Positions 19,048 through 28,924 are shown, numbered from the stretch's first letter. The stretch: DNA of 64,000 nt from a bacterium 1XD42-1 (GCA_003612625.1 RAZJ01000003.1:62001-126000); one strand, 5' to 3'. The notes: generated from the sequence alone by a model not told the origin. Translations and numbers: made by a program.

Positions 19048-20893
19048 AACAAGCGCCTCCTCCTGACAGCATATTTGCTCCACAACCTGCGCATTGCTGG
19101 CGGCAGTTTGGGGTAGGCAGACCAGAAAGGGCTTTTTCATGTTCCCGCATTAAAAACGATTTTGATATGCCATAATCCAAATGATCCCACGGTAAGATCT
19201 CTTCATAATCGCGGCTGCGGCAAGCATAAAAGTCAAAATCCACTCCATGCTTTTCTGCTGCATCTGTCCAACGCTGAATGGAAAAATGTTCATCCCATCC
19301 GTCCAATTTAGCCCCCATACGCCATGCGTCCTCAATCACAGCACACAAACGCCTGTCTCCACGGGCTAAAGCACCTTCTAAACGGCTTGTAACAGAATCA
19401 TGATATTTTACAGTGATTTTCCGGCTTTTTGTTTTAACCGTATCTAAAAGAAGCCTTTGTTTTCTCTGTAAAGCTTCTTTTGTATCCTGGGGTTCAAATT
19501 GGAAGGGTGTAAAAGGCTTTGGAACAAAACAGGACACAGATGCTGTTACAGAAACACTTTTCCCTTTTGGCCTGTTGGGTAAATGATAATATAAATCTAC
19601 AATTTTTTGAGCCAATTCAATAATGGCTATAACATCTTCATCTGTTTCTGTTGGAAGTCCCAGCATAAAATAAAGCTTGACAGACGAATACCCACCTTCA
19701 AATGCTGTGCGGCAAGTACGGAGGACTTCTTCTTCTGTGACATTTTTATTGATAACATCCCGCATCCGTTGTGTCCCTGCCTCCGGCGCAAAGGTTAAGG
19801 AAGATTTCCGGACACTGGTAATCCGATCCAAAAGAGATTTTGAAAAATTATCTACGCGCAGAGAAGGTAATGCAATATTAACACTTTCTTTTTCTGTCCA
19901 TTCCAGCATTTCATTCAGCAATGGCTCCAAGGTTGTCAAATCACTGGTGGAAAGGCTTGTTAAAGATACTTCATCATATCCTGTATTGCTGCATAAAGCT
20001 TTCGCACTGGTATTGATGGTTCCTGGACATTTTTCCCGCAAAGGCCGGTAAATAAAACCAGCCTGACAAAAGCGGCATCCCCGGATACATCCCCGGAGGA
20101 CTTCTACCATAGCCCGGTCATGAACCGTCTGAATGAAAGGAACTACAAAATTTTCCGGATAATAAACACGATCAAAATCTTTGACAATCCGTTTTTTTAC
20201 TTGAGCTGGCGCTGGTGCTTTTGGAGTGATTTCTTTGATCGTGCCGTTTTCATGATAAGAAACCGTATAAAATGATGGCACATAAACGCCCTCAATTTTT
20301 GCGGCACGCCATAAAAATTCTTCTTTTGATAAGCCTTCTTTTTTTGCCTGGATCAGACATTCTGCCAGTTCCAGGTTCATTTCTTCCCCTTCCCCTAACA
20401 GAAATAAATCTATAAAATCTGCTAAAGGCTCCGGATTACAAGCACAAGGTCCGCCTGCCACAATTAAGGGAGTTATTTTATTCCGTTCGGCTGCCCGTAC
20501 TGGCAGTCCTGCCAAATCCAGCATATTTAAAACCGTAGGAAAACTCAATTCATACTGCAAAGTAAAACCGATTATATCAAAATTTTTCAAAGGATCTAAA
20601 CTTTCTAAAGCATATAAAGGGATTCCTTGGGAACGCATAATTTCTTCAAAATCAATATCCGGTGCAAAGACCCGTTCACACCACATATTTTCCTTTTCAT
20701 TCATCAAAGAATAAAGGATTTTCATTCCAAGATGTGACATACCGACTTCATATAAATCCGGAAAACAAAATGCAAACCGCAAATCAACTGCCGCAGGATC
20801 TTTTATAATGCTTCCGGGTTCTCCGCCAATATACCGTGCCGGTTTTTGTACCCGTAAAAGGACCCGTTCCAATGCTTTTTTTATCTCATTCAA
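19040..20893 (-). CDS. TIGR03960-family B12-binding-like radical SAM protein
   Basis: A 617-residue radical SAM enzyme. An N-terminal cobalamin-binding-like domain (about residues 30-190) is followed by the radical SAM core with the cluster motif RGCIRGCRFCQAGF, near residue 265. The C-terminus has further cysteines (NCRQQCAGCGANML). The substrate is unknown. In many Clostridia the pair with TIGR03936 precedes rng and the rplU-rpmA genes; neither is present here. Confidence 0.9.
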   Translation of the reverse strand: MNEIKKALERVLLRVQKPARYIGGEPGSIIKDPAAVDLRFAFCFPDLYEVGMSHLGMKILYSLMNEKENMWCERVFAPDIDFEEIMRSQGIPLYALESLDPLKNFDIIGFTLQYELSFPTVLNMLDLAGLPVRAAERNKITPLIVAGGPCACNPEPLADFIDLFLLGEGEEMNLELAECLIQAKKEGLSKEEFLWRAAKIEGVYVPSFYTVSYHENGTIKEITPKAPAPAQVKKRIVKDFDRVYYPENFVVPFIQTVHDRAMVEVLRGCIRGCRFCQAGFIYRPLREKCPGTINTSAKALCSNTGYDEVSLTSLSTSDLTTLEPLLNEMLEWTEKESVNIALPSLRVDNFSKSLLDRITSVRKSSLTFAPEAGTQRMRDVINKNVTEEEVLRTCRTAFEGGYSSVKLYFMLGLPTETDEDVIAIIELAQKIVDLYYHLPNRPKGKSVSVTASVSCFVPKPFTPFQFEPQDTKEALQRKQRLLLDTVKTKSRKITVKYHDSVTSRLEGALARGDRRLCAVIEDAWRMGAKLDGWDEHFSIQRWTDAAEKHGVDFDFYACRSRDYEEILPWDHLDYGISKSFLMREHEKALSGLPTPNCRQQCAGCGANMLSGGGACFG

Positions 20894-20933
20894 ACTTTAC
20901 TTGCCCACCTTTCCGTCAAAACATATTTCTATC

Positions 20934-21773
20934 TTAACAATAGCTGGGAGATGGTATACCACATAAGCTTTCTAAATGTATAACTAAATCTGCTAAAGCC
21001 CCTTCCATACAAGGGCCTGTTACATAATGGCAAAGAGATTTTAATTCTTCTGGAGCACCTGCTACTGTAACCGGATACCCGGCAGTCCGAAGCATTGCCT
21101 CATCATTAAAATAATCCCCTATTGCAATCATATTTTCCATAGGGATCTGGAACAGACGGCTGTATTCCTTCAAGCAGGTTCCTTTATCCACTTCAAACGG
21201 AAGCAGTTCCACAAAATTAGGACTGGAACGGCTGACCACCATTTCACGGGAAGCAATTTGAGATAAAAATTTTGCCAGTGCTGGGGTATCTTTTTCTTCC
21301 GCTACAAAAATAATTTTAATCAATTCCCCGGGAGTCCCATCTATTGTCCCCTGAACGGGTACTACATGATCAATGTCTACTAAGTATTTCTTTACAGAAG
21401 CATAATTTCCGGCAGCTATATAAAGTCCTTCCCCCATTAAAGTGATCCCCACATCAGGGAAATGTTCCAGGACTGCTTTGGTATAATCCCGCCATGTTCT
21501 TGATAAATATTTGGCATAGAGCATTTTCTTTTTTGCAAAATCATAAATTGCCCCGCCATTAAAAATAATACTTGGAACATTTACTGGTAAATCATTGGCA
21601 TACTGCAGCGCGGCTTCTACGGTGCGCCCGGTAGAAATCGCAAAATGTCCGCCATTCTCCGTGAAGCGCTGAAGAGCTTCTAAATTACGGCGGGGGATAG
21701 GATTCGGAGCTTCTACCATTGTACCGTCTATATCGCTAAAAATCCATAAACTGGATAATTTTTTTATCATCAT
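20934..21773 (-). CDS. Cof-type HAD-superfamily hydrolase
   Basis: A 279-residue cytoplasmic phosphatase of HAD type IIB. Motif I is IFSDIDGTMVE with the nucleophile Asp, motif II is in FAISTGRT, and motif IV is MIAIGDYFNDEAML. The C2B cap lies between. The substrate is not predictable; relatives act on sugar phosphates, FMN or pyridoxal phosphate. Its start overlaps the rluD-like stop by four bases (ATGA). Confidence 0.9.
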   Translation of the reverse strand: MMIKKLSSLWIFSDIDGTMVEAPNPIPRRNLEALQRFTENGGHFAISTGRTVEAALQYANDLPVNVPSIIFNGGAIYDFAKKKMLYAKYLSRTWRDYTKAVLEHFPDVGITLMGEGLYIAAGNYASVKKYLVDIDHVVPVQGTIDGTPGELIKIIFVAEEKDTPALAKFLSQIASREMVVSRSSPNFVELLPFEVDKGTCLKEYSRLFQIPMENMIAIGDYFNDEAMLRTAGYPVTVAGAPEELKSLCHYVTGPCMEGALADLVIHLESLCGIPSPSYC

Positions 21774-22711
21774 GAAAATCCTCTTTTTTGTTTTTTACGT
21801 AAAGATTCTAAAAATTCCCTATAATATTGGGGCAAATCACTGGTAAATTCCAAATATTTTTTGGAACGGGGGTGGATAAATCCGATGGTCCGTGCATGAA
21901 GACATTGCCCTTTTAAATATGCAATGACTTTTTTAGGGCCATATACAGGATCACCTGCTACCGGATGGCCTATATATGCCATATGGACACGAATTTGATG
22001 TGTCCGCCCTGTTTCCAAACGCAATTCTAAATTTGTAAATCCATCCAATCGTTCCAATACTTGATAATGGGTTACAGCAGGACGGGAATGATTCTGAATT
22101 ACACACATTTTAATTCTGTCATTGGGATCCCGGCCAATCGGCGCATTTACAGTTCCATTGTCCTGGGGGAAACCACCATAAACGACTGCATGATAAAGCC
22201 TAGTAAAACTATGCTCTTTAATTTGCTGGGCCAAATCAGCATGGGCTTCATCATTTTTTGCTACAATTAACAAACCACTGGTATCTTTATCAATCCGGTG
22301 AACGATCCCAGGCCGTATCACACCATTGATAGAAGATAATCTGCCTTGACAATGGTACAAAAGAGCGTTGACTAAAGTACCATCTGGATTTCCAGGAGCA
22401 GGATGGACTACCATTCCTTTAGGTTTATTGACAACCAATAAATCCTCATCTTCATATACAATTTCTACGGGAATATTTTGTGGAACAGCATCTAATAAAA
22501 CTGGATCAGGCAGGCTGATTTCTAATTTTTCCCCTGCCTGTATCCGCTGATTTTTTCCTATGGGTTTTCCATTGGACAGGATGAAACCTTCTGTACATAA
22601 TTTCTGTACTGCCGAACGGCTGAGCTGGACTTGGGTACTGATCCACCGATCAGCCCGCTGACCAGCTTCTTCCAAAGGGACTATCAATTCCAGCCTATCC
22701 AGCTTCCCCAT
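21770..22711 (-). CDS. RluA/RluD-family pseudouridine synthase
   Basis: A 313-residue RNA pseudouridine synthase. An N-terminal S4 domain (about residues 14-72) precedes the catalytic domain with GIVHRIDKDTSGLLIVAKND, where the Asp is catalytic, plus RTHQIRVHMAYIGHPVAGD. The S4 arrangement fits RluD (23S rRNA) best, though RluC-type sites cannot be excluded. It overlaps lspA by 17 bases, the standard lspA-rluD pairing of Firmicutes. Confidence 0.92.
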   Translation of the reverse strand: MGKLDRLELIVPLEEAGQRADRWISTQVQLSRSAVQKLCTEGFILSNGKPIGKNQRIQAGEKLEISLPDPVLLDAVPQNIPVEIVYEDEDLLVVNKPKGMVVHPAPGNPDGTLVNALLYHCQGRLSSINGVIRPGIVHRIDKDTSGLLIVAKNDEAHADLAQQIKEHSFTRLYHAVVYGGFPQDNGTVNAPIGRDPNDRIKMCVIQNHSRPAVTHYQVLERLDGFTNLELRLETGRTHQIRVHMAYIGHPVAGDPVYGPKKVIAYLKGQCLHARTIGFIHPRSKKYLEFTSDLPQYYREFLESLRKKQKRGFS

Positions 22712-23204
22712 CTCCTTTTATATCTTTAGCCTGATTCTTTTTTGTCTGACGCCCCTCCAGAAAGAAAAGATAAAACATAAGCAGAAAAGTTCCTATGACA
22801 ACACAACAGTCAGCTAAATTGAAAACAGGAAAATTAAATAAAGGGGAAATATCCAGATAATCTACTACAAATCCCCGTAAAATACGGTCAATCAAATTCC
22901 CTATCCCACCTGCAATAATTAAGGCTACACACCACATAACAAGAGGATTTTTATGGAATTTTTTACGGATTAGCAAAACCAGCAACACAATAATAATAGC
23001 CAATGTTAAAACAGATAAAATTCCACCCCGGCCTTGTAAAATTCCAAAAGCTGCCCCACGATTCTCTACATAGGTGAGCTGCAATAAATGAGGGATTGCC
23101 GGCTGGGATGGATTGCCGGCTAAATTTTGCAGCACCCATATTTTTATCATTTGATCAGCAGCTATAAGCAATGCAATTACTGTCAAAACAATCGTTAGAA
23201 GCAT
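22695..23204 (-). CDS. lspA: Lipoprotein signal peptidase (signal peptidase II)
   Basis: Membrane aspartyl protease that removes signal peptides from prolipoproteins. About four membrane helices are visible, with catalytic Asp residues in GGIGNLIDRILRGFVVDYLD and FNLADCCVVIG. VENRGAAFGIL is also conserved. The frame extends to a TTG at 23225, but GGGGAGG six bases before ATG 23204 fixes the start at 169 residues (MLLTIVLTV). Confidence 0.95.
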   Translation of the reverse strand: MLLTIVLTVIALLIAADQMIKIWVLQNLAGNPSQPAIPHLLQLTYVENRGAAFGILQGRGGILSVLTLAIIIVLLVLLIRKKFHKNPLVMWCVALIIAGGIGNLIDRILRGFVVDYLDISPLFNFPVFNLADCCVVIGTFLLMFYLFFLEGRQTKKNQAKDIKGDGEAG

Positions 23205-23234
23205 TTCATTCCTCCCCAAAGGCAATATTGCAGT

Positions 23235-23267
23235 AAAACGGGGACTGCCGGCTTGGCGACAGCCCCC
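23235..23267 (-). terminator. Terminator-like hairpin between ileS and lspA
   Basis: On the minus strand GGGGGCTGTC (23267-23258) pairs with GGCAGTCCCC (23249-23240) around an 8-base loop, followed by GTTTTA. The U tract is short, so it may be a partial terminator that sets the lspA level. Confidence 0.6.
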
Positions 23268-23279
23268 ATGAAATATTTT

Positions 23280-26069
23280 TTATCCCAAAATCTTCCCACA
23301 ACGGGCGCAAACTTCCGGATGTTTTTCATCCTTTCCTACGGTATCGCCATAATTCCAGCAACGGGGACAAGGATTTCCGCTTGCCTTTTCGACTGTTACA
23401 GAAAGGCCTTCCATTTCACTGCTGTTCCCTTCCCCTTTTTCCAAGGAAACTTGGGAAACAATAAATAAGGTAGGCAAATCCTTCTCGTAACCTTTCAGGA
23501 AATCGTACAAATCGTCAGAAGCAGTTAAACATACTTTTGCTTCTTGAGGTTTTCCTATAATTTTTGCATTGCGGGCTTCTTCCAAAGCTTTCAACACATT
23601 ATCACGGACTTCATGGAGTTTTCCCCATTTTTCCATAAAGCCTTCTCCGGCAATTTCTTGCGGTTTGGGCATTTCATTATACATAACAGATCCACTGTCA
23701 TAAGCTTGATCTGTCGGCATAAAGCTCCAAATTTCTTCTGCCGTAAAAGGCAAAATTGGTGCAATTAACATGGTAAAGCCGCGTAAAATGATATAAATTG
23801 CTGTTTGAGCGGCCCGGCGAACGGTAGAATCTGCCTGTTCTACATAAAGCCGATCTTTGATAACATCCAAATAGAAATTTGACATATCAATCGTACAGAA
23901 ATTATGAAGGGCATGATAAACAATATGGAATTCAAAGCGGTTATAAGCATTATTAGCCGTTTTCAGCAGTTCGTTCCAACGTTCCAATGCCCAGCGATCC
24001 AATTCCGGAAGCTGTTCCAATGGAATGCTGTCTTTTTCCGGGTTAAAATCATAAAGATTTCCTAAGATATACCGGGCTGTATTCCGGATTTTACGGTAAA
24101 CCTCAGAAAGCTGTTTCAAAATTTTGTCAGAAATCCGGATATCTGCATGATAGTCAGCAGAAGCGACCCAAAGACGCAGAATATCTGCCCCATATTTTTC
24201 TGCAATTTCACCCGGTTCAATGCCATTTCCGAGGCTTTTGCTCATTTTGCGGCCTTCCCCGTCAACCACCCAGCCATGGGTACAAACCGTTTTATATGGA
24301 GCAATCCCTTTCCACGCAATAGAAGTCAATAAAGAAGATTGGAACCATCCCCGGTACTGATCGGTTCCTTCCAGATAAAGGTCGGCAGGCCAGTGAACCT
24401 TAGGCTGCTGATCGTGAATTACAGAAGCATAAGATGTCCCGGAATCAAACCAAACATCCATAATATCGGTTTCTTTTGTAAATTCGGTACAGCCGCAAGC
24501 AGCACATTTTGTGCCGGATGGCAAAATTTCTTCGGCTTCCATGGTGTACCAGGCATCAGAACCTTTTTCACGGAATAATGCGCTGATTGCCTGAATACTG
24601 GCTTCATCTACATGATATTTTCCACACTGTTTGCAGTAAAATACTGGGATTGGAACACCCCAAACCCGCTGACGGGAAATACACCAGTCGCTGCGATCCC
24701 GAACCATATTGATCATACGTCCTTGACCCCAGCCAGGAATAAATTCTACTTTGTTAATTTCCTCAACAGTTTTTTCTTTAATATCATCAATAGAACAGAA
24801 CCATTGTTCCGTAGCACGGTAAATAACAGGCTCTTTACAACGCCAGCAGTGGGGATATTGATGGATTATTTTTTGCAGAGCAAATAAATTCCCTGTTTTT
24901 TCTAAATGCTGGGCAATCGCTTTATTAGCGTCCTCAGTGGACAGCCCAGCAAAGGGGCCTGCCAATTCTGTCAGCTTTCCATATTTATCCACAGGAACAA
25001 CTGTTTCAATTTGCGGATAATGCTGGGCGCATACGTCAAAGTCCTCAACACCATGACCAGGTGCTGTATGGACACAGCCAGTACCGCTTTCCAATGTAAC
25101 ATGATCGCCTACAATCAAGATCCCGGTCCGATCTAAAAATGGATGAGAATATTCAATATATTCTAAATCTTTGCCTGCGCAAGAGCCAAGAATCTCATAG
25201 GAATCAATTTTAGCCGCAGCCATAGTAGCTTCTACCAATTCCTGGGCCATAATATAATATTCCCCTTGAGCTGCAACCACACAGTACGAAAAAGCTGGTC
25301 CTAAACAAGTAGCCATATTCGCTGGAAGGGTCCATGTAGTAGTTGTCCAAATAACCACAAAAGTTTTTGACAAATCTTTTGCACCCAGCTTTTCCAGAAT
25401 ACCCTTTTTATCTGCGGTAATCTGGAATTTTACATAGATGGAATGGCATTTATCTTCGTTATATTCGATTTCAGCTTCTGCTAAGGCCGTTTCACAATGG
25501 GCACACCAATAAACAGGTTTTAGACCCTTATAGATGTATCCTTTTTTTGCCATCTCACCAAAAATTTCTACTTGGCGGGCTTCAAATTCAGGACGCAAAG
25601 TTAAATAAGGATTGGCATAATCAGCCAATGTTCCTAACCGTTTAAATTGGCTTTTCTGATTTTCTACAAACCGCATAGCAAAGTCATGACAGACTTTCCG
25701 CAATTCCACAGAAGAAACAACGTTGGTAACGCCTAACTCTTTAATTGCTTTCAGCTCAATGGGAAGACCATGGGTATCCCATCCCGGCGTATATGGACAT
25801 TGATAACCTGTTAAATTTTTATGGCGGACAATCATATCCTTCAGCACTTTATTCAATGCTGTACCTAAGTGGATATTTGCGTTGGCATAAGGCGGGCCAT
25901 CATGGAAAACATAAAGGGGTTTCCCCGCATTTTTTTCCACCATATTATAATAAATTTTTTCTTCTTCCCATTGTTTTACCATTCCTGGTTCCCGGGAAGG
26001 CAGGTTTGCCCGCATAGGGAAATCTGTCTTGGGTAAATTCAAAGTTTTACTGTAATCCTGTTGGGACAT
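23280..26069 (-). CDS. ileS: Isoleucyl-tRNA synthetase
   Basis: Class I synthetase charging tRNA-Ile, with editing of valine. It has 929 residues: the HIGH signature as NANIHLGTALNK, KMSKS as GRKMSKSLGNG, an inserted editing domain (TWTLPANMATCLGP; HTAPGHGVEDFDV) and a C-terminal zinc site (CPRCWNYG, CARCG). Length and zinc site fit the bacterial IleS1 type. Only 17 bases separate it from divIVA, so there is no T-box leader; it appears to be expressed with the division cluster, as in many Firmicutes. Confidence 0.98.
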   Translation of the reverse strand: MSQQDYSKTLNLPKTDFPMRANLPSREPGMVKQWEEEKIYYNMVEKNAGKPLYVFHDGPPYANANIHLGTALNKVLKDMIVRHKNLTGYQCPYTPGWDTHGLPIELKAIKELGVTNVVSSVELRKVCHDFAMRFVENQKSQFKRLGTLADYANPYLTLRPEFEARQVEIFGEMAKKGYIYKGLKPVYWCAHCETALAEAEIEYNEDKCHSIYVKFQITADKKGILEKLGAKDLSKTFVVIWTTTTWTLPANMATCLGPAFSYCVVAAQGEYYIMAQELVEATMAAAKIDSYEILGSCAGKDLEYIEYSHPFLDRTGILIVGDHVTLESGTGCVHTAPGHGVEDFDVCAQHYPQIETVVPVDKYGKLTELAGPFAGLSTEDANKAIAQHLEKTGNLFALQKIIHQYPHCWRCKEPVIYRATEQWFCSIDDIKEKTVEEINKVEFIPGWGQGRMINMVRDRSDWCISRQRVWGVPIPVFYCKQCGKYHVDEASIQAISALFREKGSDAWYTMEAEEILPSGTKCAACGCTEFTKETDIMDVWFDSGTSYASVIHDQQPKVHWPADLYLEGTDQYRGWFQSSLLTSIAWKGIAPYKTVCTHGWVVDGEGRKMSKSLGNGIEPGEIAEKYGADILRLWVASADYHADIRISDKILKQLSEVYRKIRNTARYILGNLYDFNPEKDSIPLEQLPELDRWALERWNELLKTANNAYNRFEFHIVYHALHNFCTIDMSNFYLDVIKDRLYVEQADSTVRRAAQTAIYIILRGFTMLIAPILPFTAEEIWSFMPTDQAYDSGSVMYNEMPKPQEIAGEGFMEKWGKLHEVRDNVLKALEEARNAKIIGKPQEAKVCLTASDDLYDFLKGYEKDLPTLFIVSQVSLEKGEGNSSEMEGLSVTVEKASGNPCPRCWNYGDTVGKDEKHPEVCARCGKILG

Positions 26070-26086
26070 GGGCCTATCTCTCCTTA

Positions 26087-26923
26087 TTATTTTTTACGCT
26101 TGTCGGTGCGTGATACCGTATATTCCCTGCCAAATTTCAAAGTGCCAAATCGGGAAGGTTTTTCTTCTGGAACGGGAGCCGGCGCCGGTGTTGGAAGGGG
26201 TTCTGGTTCATAAATTTCCGGCTGATATTCCTGGGGCTGTTCGGCTGGAAGATGATATGGTTCTTCCGGCCCCATCATAGGTTCTTGATATTCCTGAACA
26301 GGTTCTTCATAAATCGGTTCTTCTGAAATATATTCCTGTTGTGGTTGCGGCTGGGATTGGGGCTGCGGAGGCGGAACCGGAGCAGGCTGTTGCATCTGGA
26401 CTGCTTGGGGTGCAGTTGGAGGAGCTATGGGGTCTCCTTGGGATGCCTCCTGCAAATGAGGTTGTGACTGGCTGTCATCTCCAGGAATTGAACTGATCAT
26501 TTCAAGATGCTGTTTATATAAATGCTGAAGTTTGCTTTTAAATGCGGCAACTTCCCGCTGAAGCCGCGCGTATCCTACTTGTTCCCGTTCAATCGTCATA
26601 CGGGCATTGTCCAATAAAAGCTGTGCACGGCCTCCAGCTTCATCAATAATTGCGGAAGCTTTTGCTTTTGCATCCCGAATAACACTATCCCCTAATTTTT
26701 GCGCCCCGATTAAAGCAGAACGCATACTTTCTTCATCCCGTTTATATTCTTCCAATTTGTCTGCCAAAACAATTATTTTTTGTTCAATTTCCTGCTTTTC
26801 TTCCAGCAGAGCTGAATAATCGCTGGCTACCTGCCGGAGAAAATTTTCCACCTCATCTATCCGGTATCCCCGGCCCATAACTTTATCAAATTTTTGATTT
26901 GCGATCTCACTCGGGTTCAGCAA
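26087..26923 (-). CDS. divIVA: DivIVA-domain cell-division protein
   Basis: Coiled-coil protein that marks curved membrane at septa and poles. The N-terminal DivIVA domain is clear (LLNPSEIANQKFDKVMGRGY, RIDEVENFLRQV), followed by a coiled coil to about residue 160. The rest (about 160-278) is a long Pro/Gln/Glu-rich low-complexity tail, much longer than in Bacillus DivIVA, ending in a basic patch (RTDKRKK). The start is TTG 26923, seven bases after GGGGGAG; an upstream TTG at 26941 would add six residues foreign to the family. It follows sepF-ylmH in the standard division cluster. Confidence 0.92.
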   Translation of the reverse strand: MLNPSEIANQKFDKVMGRGYRIDEVENFLRQVASDYSALLEEKQEIEQKIIVLADKLEEYKRDEESMRSALIGAQKLGDSVIRDAKAKASAIIDEAGGRAQLLLDNARMTIEREQVGYARLQREVAAFKSKLQHLYKQHLEMISSIPGDDSQSQPHLQEASQGDPIAPPTAPQAVQMQQPAPVPPPQPQSQPQPQQEYISEEPIYEEPVQEYQEPMMGPEEPYHLPAEQPQEYQPEIYEPEPLPTPAPAPVPEEKPSRFGTLKFGREYTVSRTDKRKK

Positions 26924-26944
26924 AATACAACTCCCCCTCAAATT

Positions 26945-27697
26945 TCATAAATACCTGCGGCACTGCAAAACCAGCCTGTCTTTTTTTGTTGTTCGGAGTG
27001 TCTGGTCAAAAATATATTTTCCATAACCCCGCAAGCTTAGTACAGCACCAGGTGCTGTCTGGAAAGCAGGTTCCAAAATTTCTGTTCCATTTATAGCAGC
27101 CTTGCCCGATTCTATTAACCGCTGGGCTTTTTCCCGGGAAAGGCGGGTCAAAGCCGCAGTAATACAATCCAAACGAAGGGAACTGACATGGATCTGCAAT
27201 TCTTCAAAACGCCGCTCCGGAAGTTTTTCCGGCAGTCCGCGTTCTAACTGGAGGCCCCACCTTCCTGCCTTATAAAAGGTTTCCAGTGCCAAATTTGCAG
27301 CAGGAGGTGTTAAAAAGCAAACCCCATTCCCCTGTTCCAGCAAAATATCTCCTATCGTTTCCCGGGAAAGGCCCATTCCTAAAAGAGCTCCTAATAAATC
27401 TCTATGTCCTATGGGATCCTGTGGGCGGAAATGGATTGTAACTGGGACAATCGGGAAGGCTTCAGATGATACGGTTTCATTTGGTGGAAATACTCCCATC
27501 ATAACCCGTTCCGCATCAGGATAACCGCCAAAAAATAAGACTTGTTTTTTGACTGAAGCCGCTAACCGGCTGGCCTCTGTTTTTTCCCGCAGGTTTAAAA
27601 AGCCTGTGAAACCAGTGCGATACCGTTTGGTAGCAGCATACAATAAATCTTCAATATGGGCAGCGAAAGTACGCCCTTTTATATCAGGATTCCGCAT
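26945..27697 (-). CDS. ylmH: YlmH-family S4-domain RNA-binding protein
   Basis: A 250-residue protein of the sepF-ylmG-ylmH-divIVA cluster. The C-terminal S4 domain lies at about residues 170-235 (LRLDCITAALTRLSREKAQ). Work on Bacillus YlmH links the family to ribosome-associated quality control on stalled 50S-peptidyl-tRNA complexes. Here the assignment rests on the S4 domain, length and position. The ATG overlaps the sepF stop by one base (TAATG). Confidence 0.88.
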   Translation of the reverse strand: MRNPDIKGRTFAAHIEDLLYAATKRYRTGFTGFLNLREKTEASRLAASVKKQVLFFGGYPDAERVMMGVFPPNETVSSEAFPIVPVTIHFRPQDPIGHRDLLGALLGMGLSRETIGDILLEQGNGVCFLTPPAANLALETFYKAGRWGLQLERGLPEKLPERRFEELQIHVSSLRLDCITAALTRLSREKAQRLIESGKAAINGTEILEPAFQTAPGAVLSLRGYGKYIFDQTLRTTKKDRLVLQCRRYL

Positions 27698-28149
27698 TAG
27701 AAAAATACGCCGCTGCTTTCCAATTCATCTAGGAGATCCCCCATAATATCAACATTATAAGGCGTAATAATATAAGTGCTGTTGGCTACACGTTTGATCT
27801 GGCCATTATTCGCATATGCAACGCCGGAAAGAAAATCTATCAGACGTCGGGAAACGTCCTTATTGGTAGATTCCAAGTTCAGGACAACGGTACGCTTATT
27901 ATTCAGATGATCTGCAACAGCGGAAGCATCGTCAAACCGTTCCGGTTTTGCAAGCACCACTTGTAATTGTGTTGTAGCATGAATGTTGACTACTTTATTG
28001 CTGCGCTTTTCTGTGGAATAGTCCTCCGGTTCAGGCAATCTTTCACTTCGGGACTCGCTGCCATTGATAAATTCCACGTCATCCCCTTCTGGACCGTACT
28101 CGTCGTCGGGAATCCCCAATAATCCCCGAAACTTGTCCATGAACCCCAT
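27697..28149 (-). CDS. sepF: Cell division protein SepF
   Basis: FtsZ-binding, membrane-associated division protein. The N-terminal amphipathic helix (MGFMDKFRGLLGI) is followed by an acidic linker and the SepF core (about residues 60-145), with VVLNLESTNKDVSRRLIDFL and the ending STYIITPYNVDI. The 150-residue length is normal. It lies between yggS and ylmH as in other Firmicutes; ylmG is absent from the cluster. Confidence 0.95.
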   Translation of the reverse strand: MGFMDKFRGLLGIPDDEYGPEGDDVEFINGSESRSERLPEPEDYSTEKRSNKVVNIHATTQLQVVLAKPERFDDASAVADHLNNKRTVVLNLESTNKDVSRRLIDFLSGVAYANNGQIKRVANSTYIITPYNVDIMGDLLDELESSGVFF

Positions 28150-28198
28150 AAAATCTTCCTCTCATTTTATCTCTTAATTTCTTCCGTGCTTATCTTTG

Positions 28199-28924
28199 CT
28201 ATGGATTTCCATAAGCACGGCGGCCAAAGAGGACTGTACCTAACCGTACCATTGTAGAACCATGCTTTATTGCAGTCATATAATCGCCTGACATACCCAT
28301 TGATAAAATTTTCATAGCAACATTATCTACATTTTTTGCCTTAATGTCAATAAATAGTTCGTGTAAACGTGAAAAATTGCGTTCCAACTCTAGCTGGGAT
28401 TCGCAAACGGGGGGGATTGCCATAATTCCCTGTATATGCAGCCGGGAAAATACAGCAGCCTGCCGGATAAAATCTTCTAATTGTTCTGGCGCAACACCAG
28501 ATTTTGTTAGTTCGCTGCCAATATTGACTTCTACCAGGCAATCCATTTCTTTATTATGCTTCTCACACTGCCTTTGTATTTCTCCTGCCAAAGAAAGGCT
28601 GTCCAAGGACTGAATCATTGTAACTTTATCAATAATTTGCCGAACTTTATTGCTTTGCAAATGACCTATAAAATGAATCTGGACATTTTCTTTTTTATAT
28701 TGATCGTATTTGGAAAGCATTTCCTGTGCCCGGTTTTCCCCCAAAAAGGAAATGCCTGCATCAACTGCTTCATTCACACGCTCTGGAGGGACAGTTTTTG
28801 TTACTGCCATTAAAGTTACACTATCCGCCGGGCGGCCGCAGGCAGCACAGACTTGAGCAATATTCTCTTGAATTTCTGTTACAGCTTGTGCAACTGAAAC
28901 TTCACTTAATCTGTTTTCCATCAT
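28199..28924 (-). CDS. YggS/YlmE-family pyridoxal phosphate homeostasis protein
   Basis: A 241-residue alanine-racemase-like barrel that binds PLP and helps balance vitamin B6 pools. The PLP lysine lies in LMAVTKTVPPERVNEA. HFIGHLQSNKVRQI, CLVEVNIGSELTKSG and LSMGMSGDYMTAIKHGSTMV are family signatures. It is the ylmE position of the division cluster. The start (ATGATG) overlaps the HlyD-like gene by 23 bases. Confidence 0.95.
   Translation of the reverse strand: MMENRLSEVSVAQAVTEIQENIAQVCAACGRPADSVTLMAVTKTVPPERVNEAVDAGISFLGENRAQEMLSKYDQYKKENVQIHFIGHLQSNKVRQIIDKVTMIQSLDSLSLAGEIQRQCEKHNKEMDCLVEVNIGSELTKSGVAPEQLEDFIRQAAVFSRLHIQGIMAIPPVCESQLELERNFSRLHELFIDIKAKNVDNVAMKILSMGMSGDYMTAIKHGSTMVRLGTVLFGRRAYGNP

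Noticed and set aside
26070-26086. T-box leader in front of ileS
   Set aside because: Only 17 bases separate divIVA from ileS, and no specifier or antiterminator structure is present.
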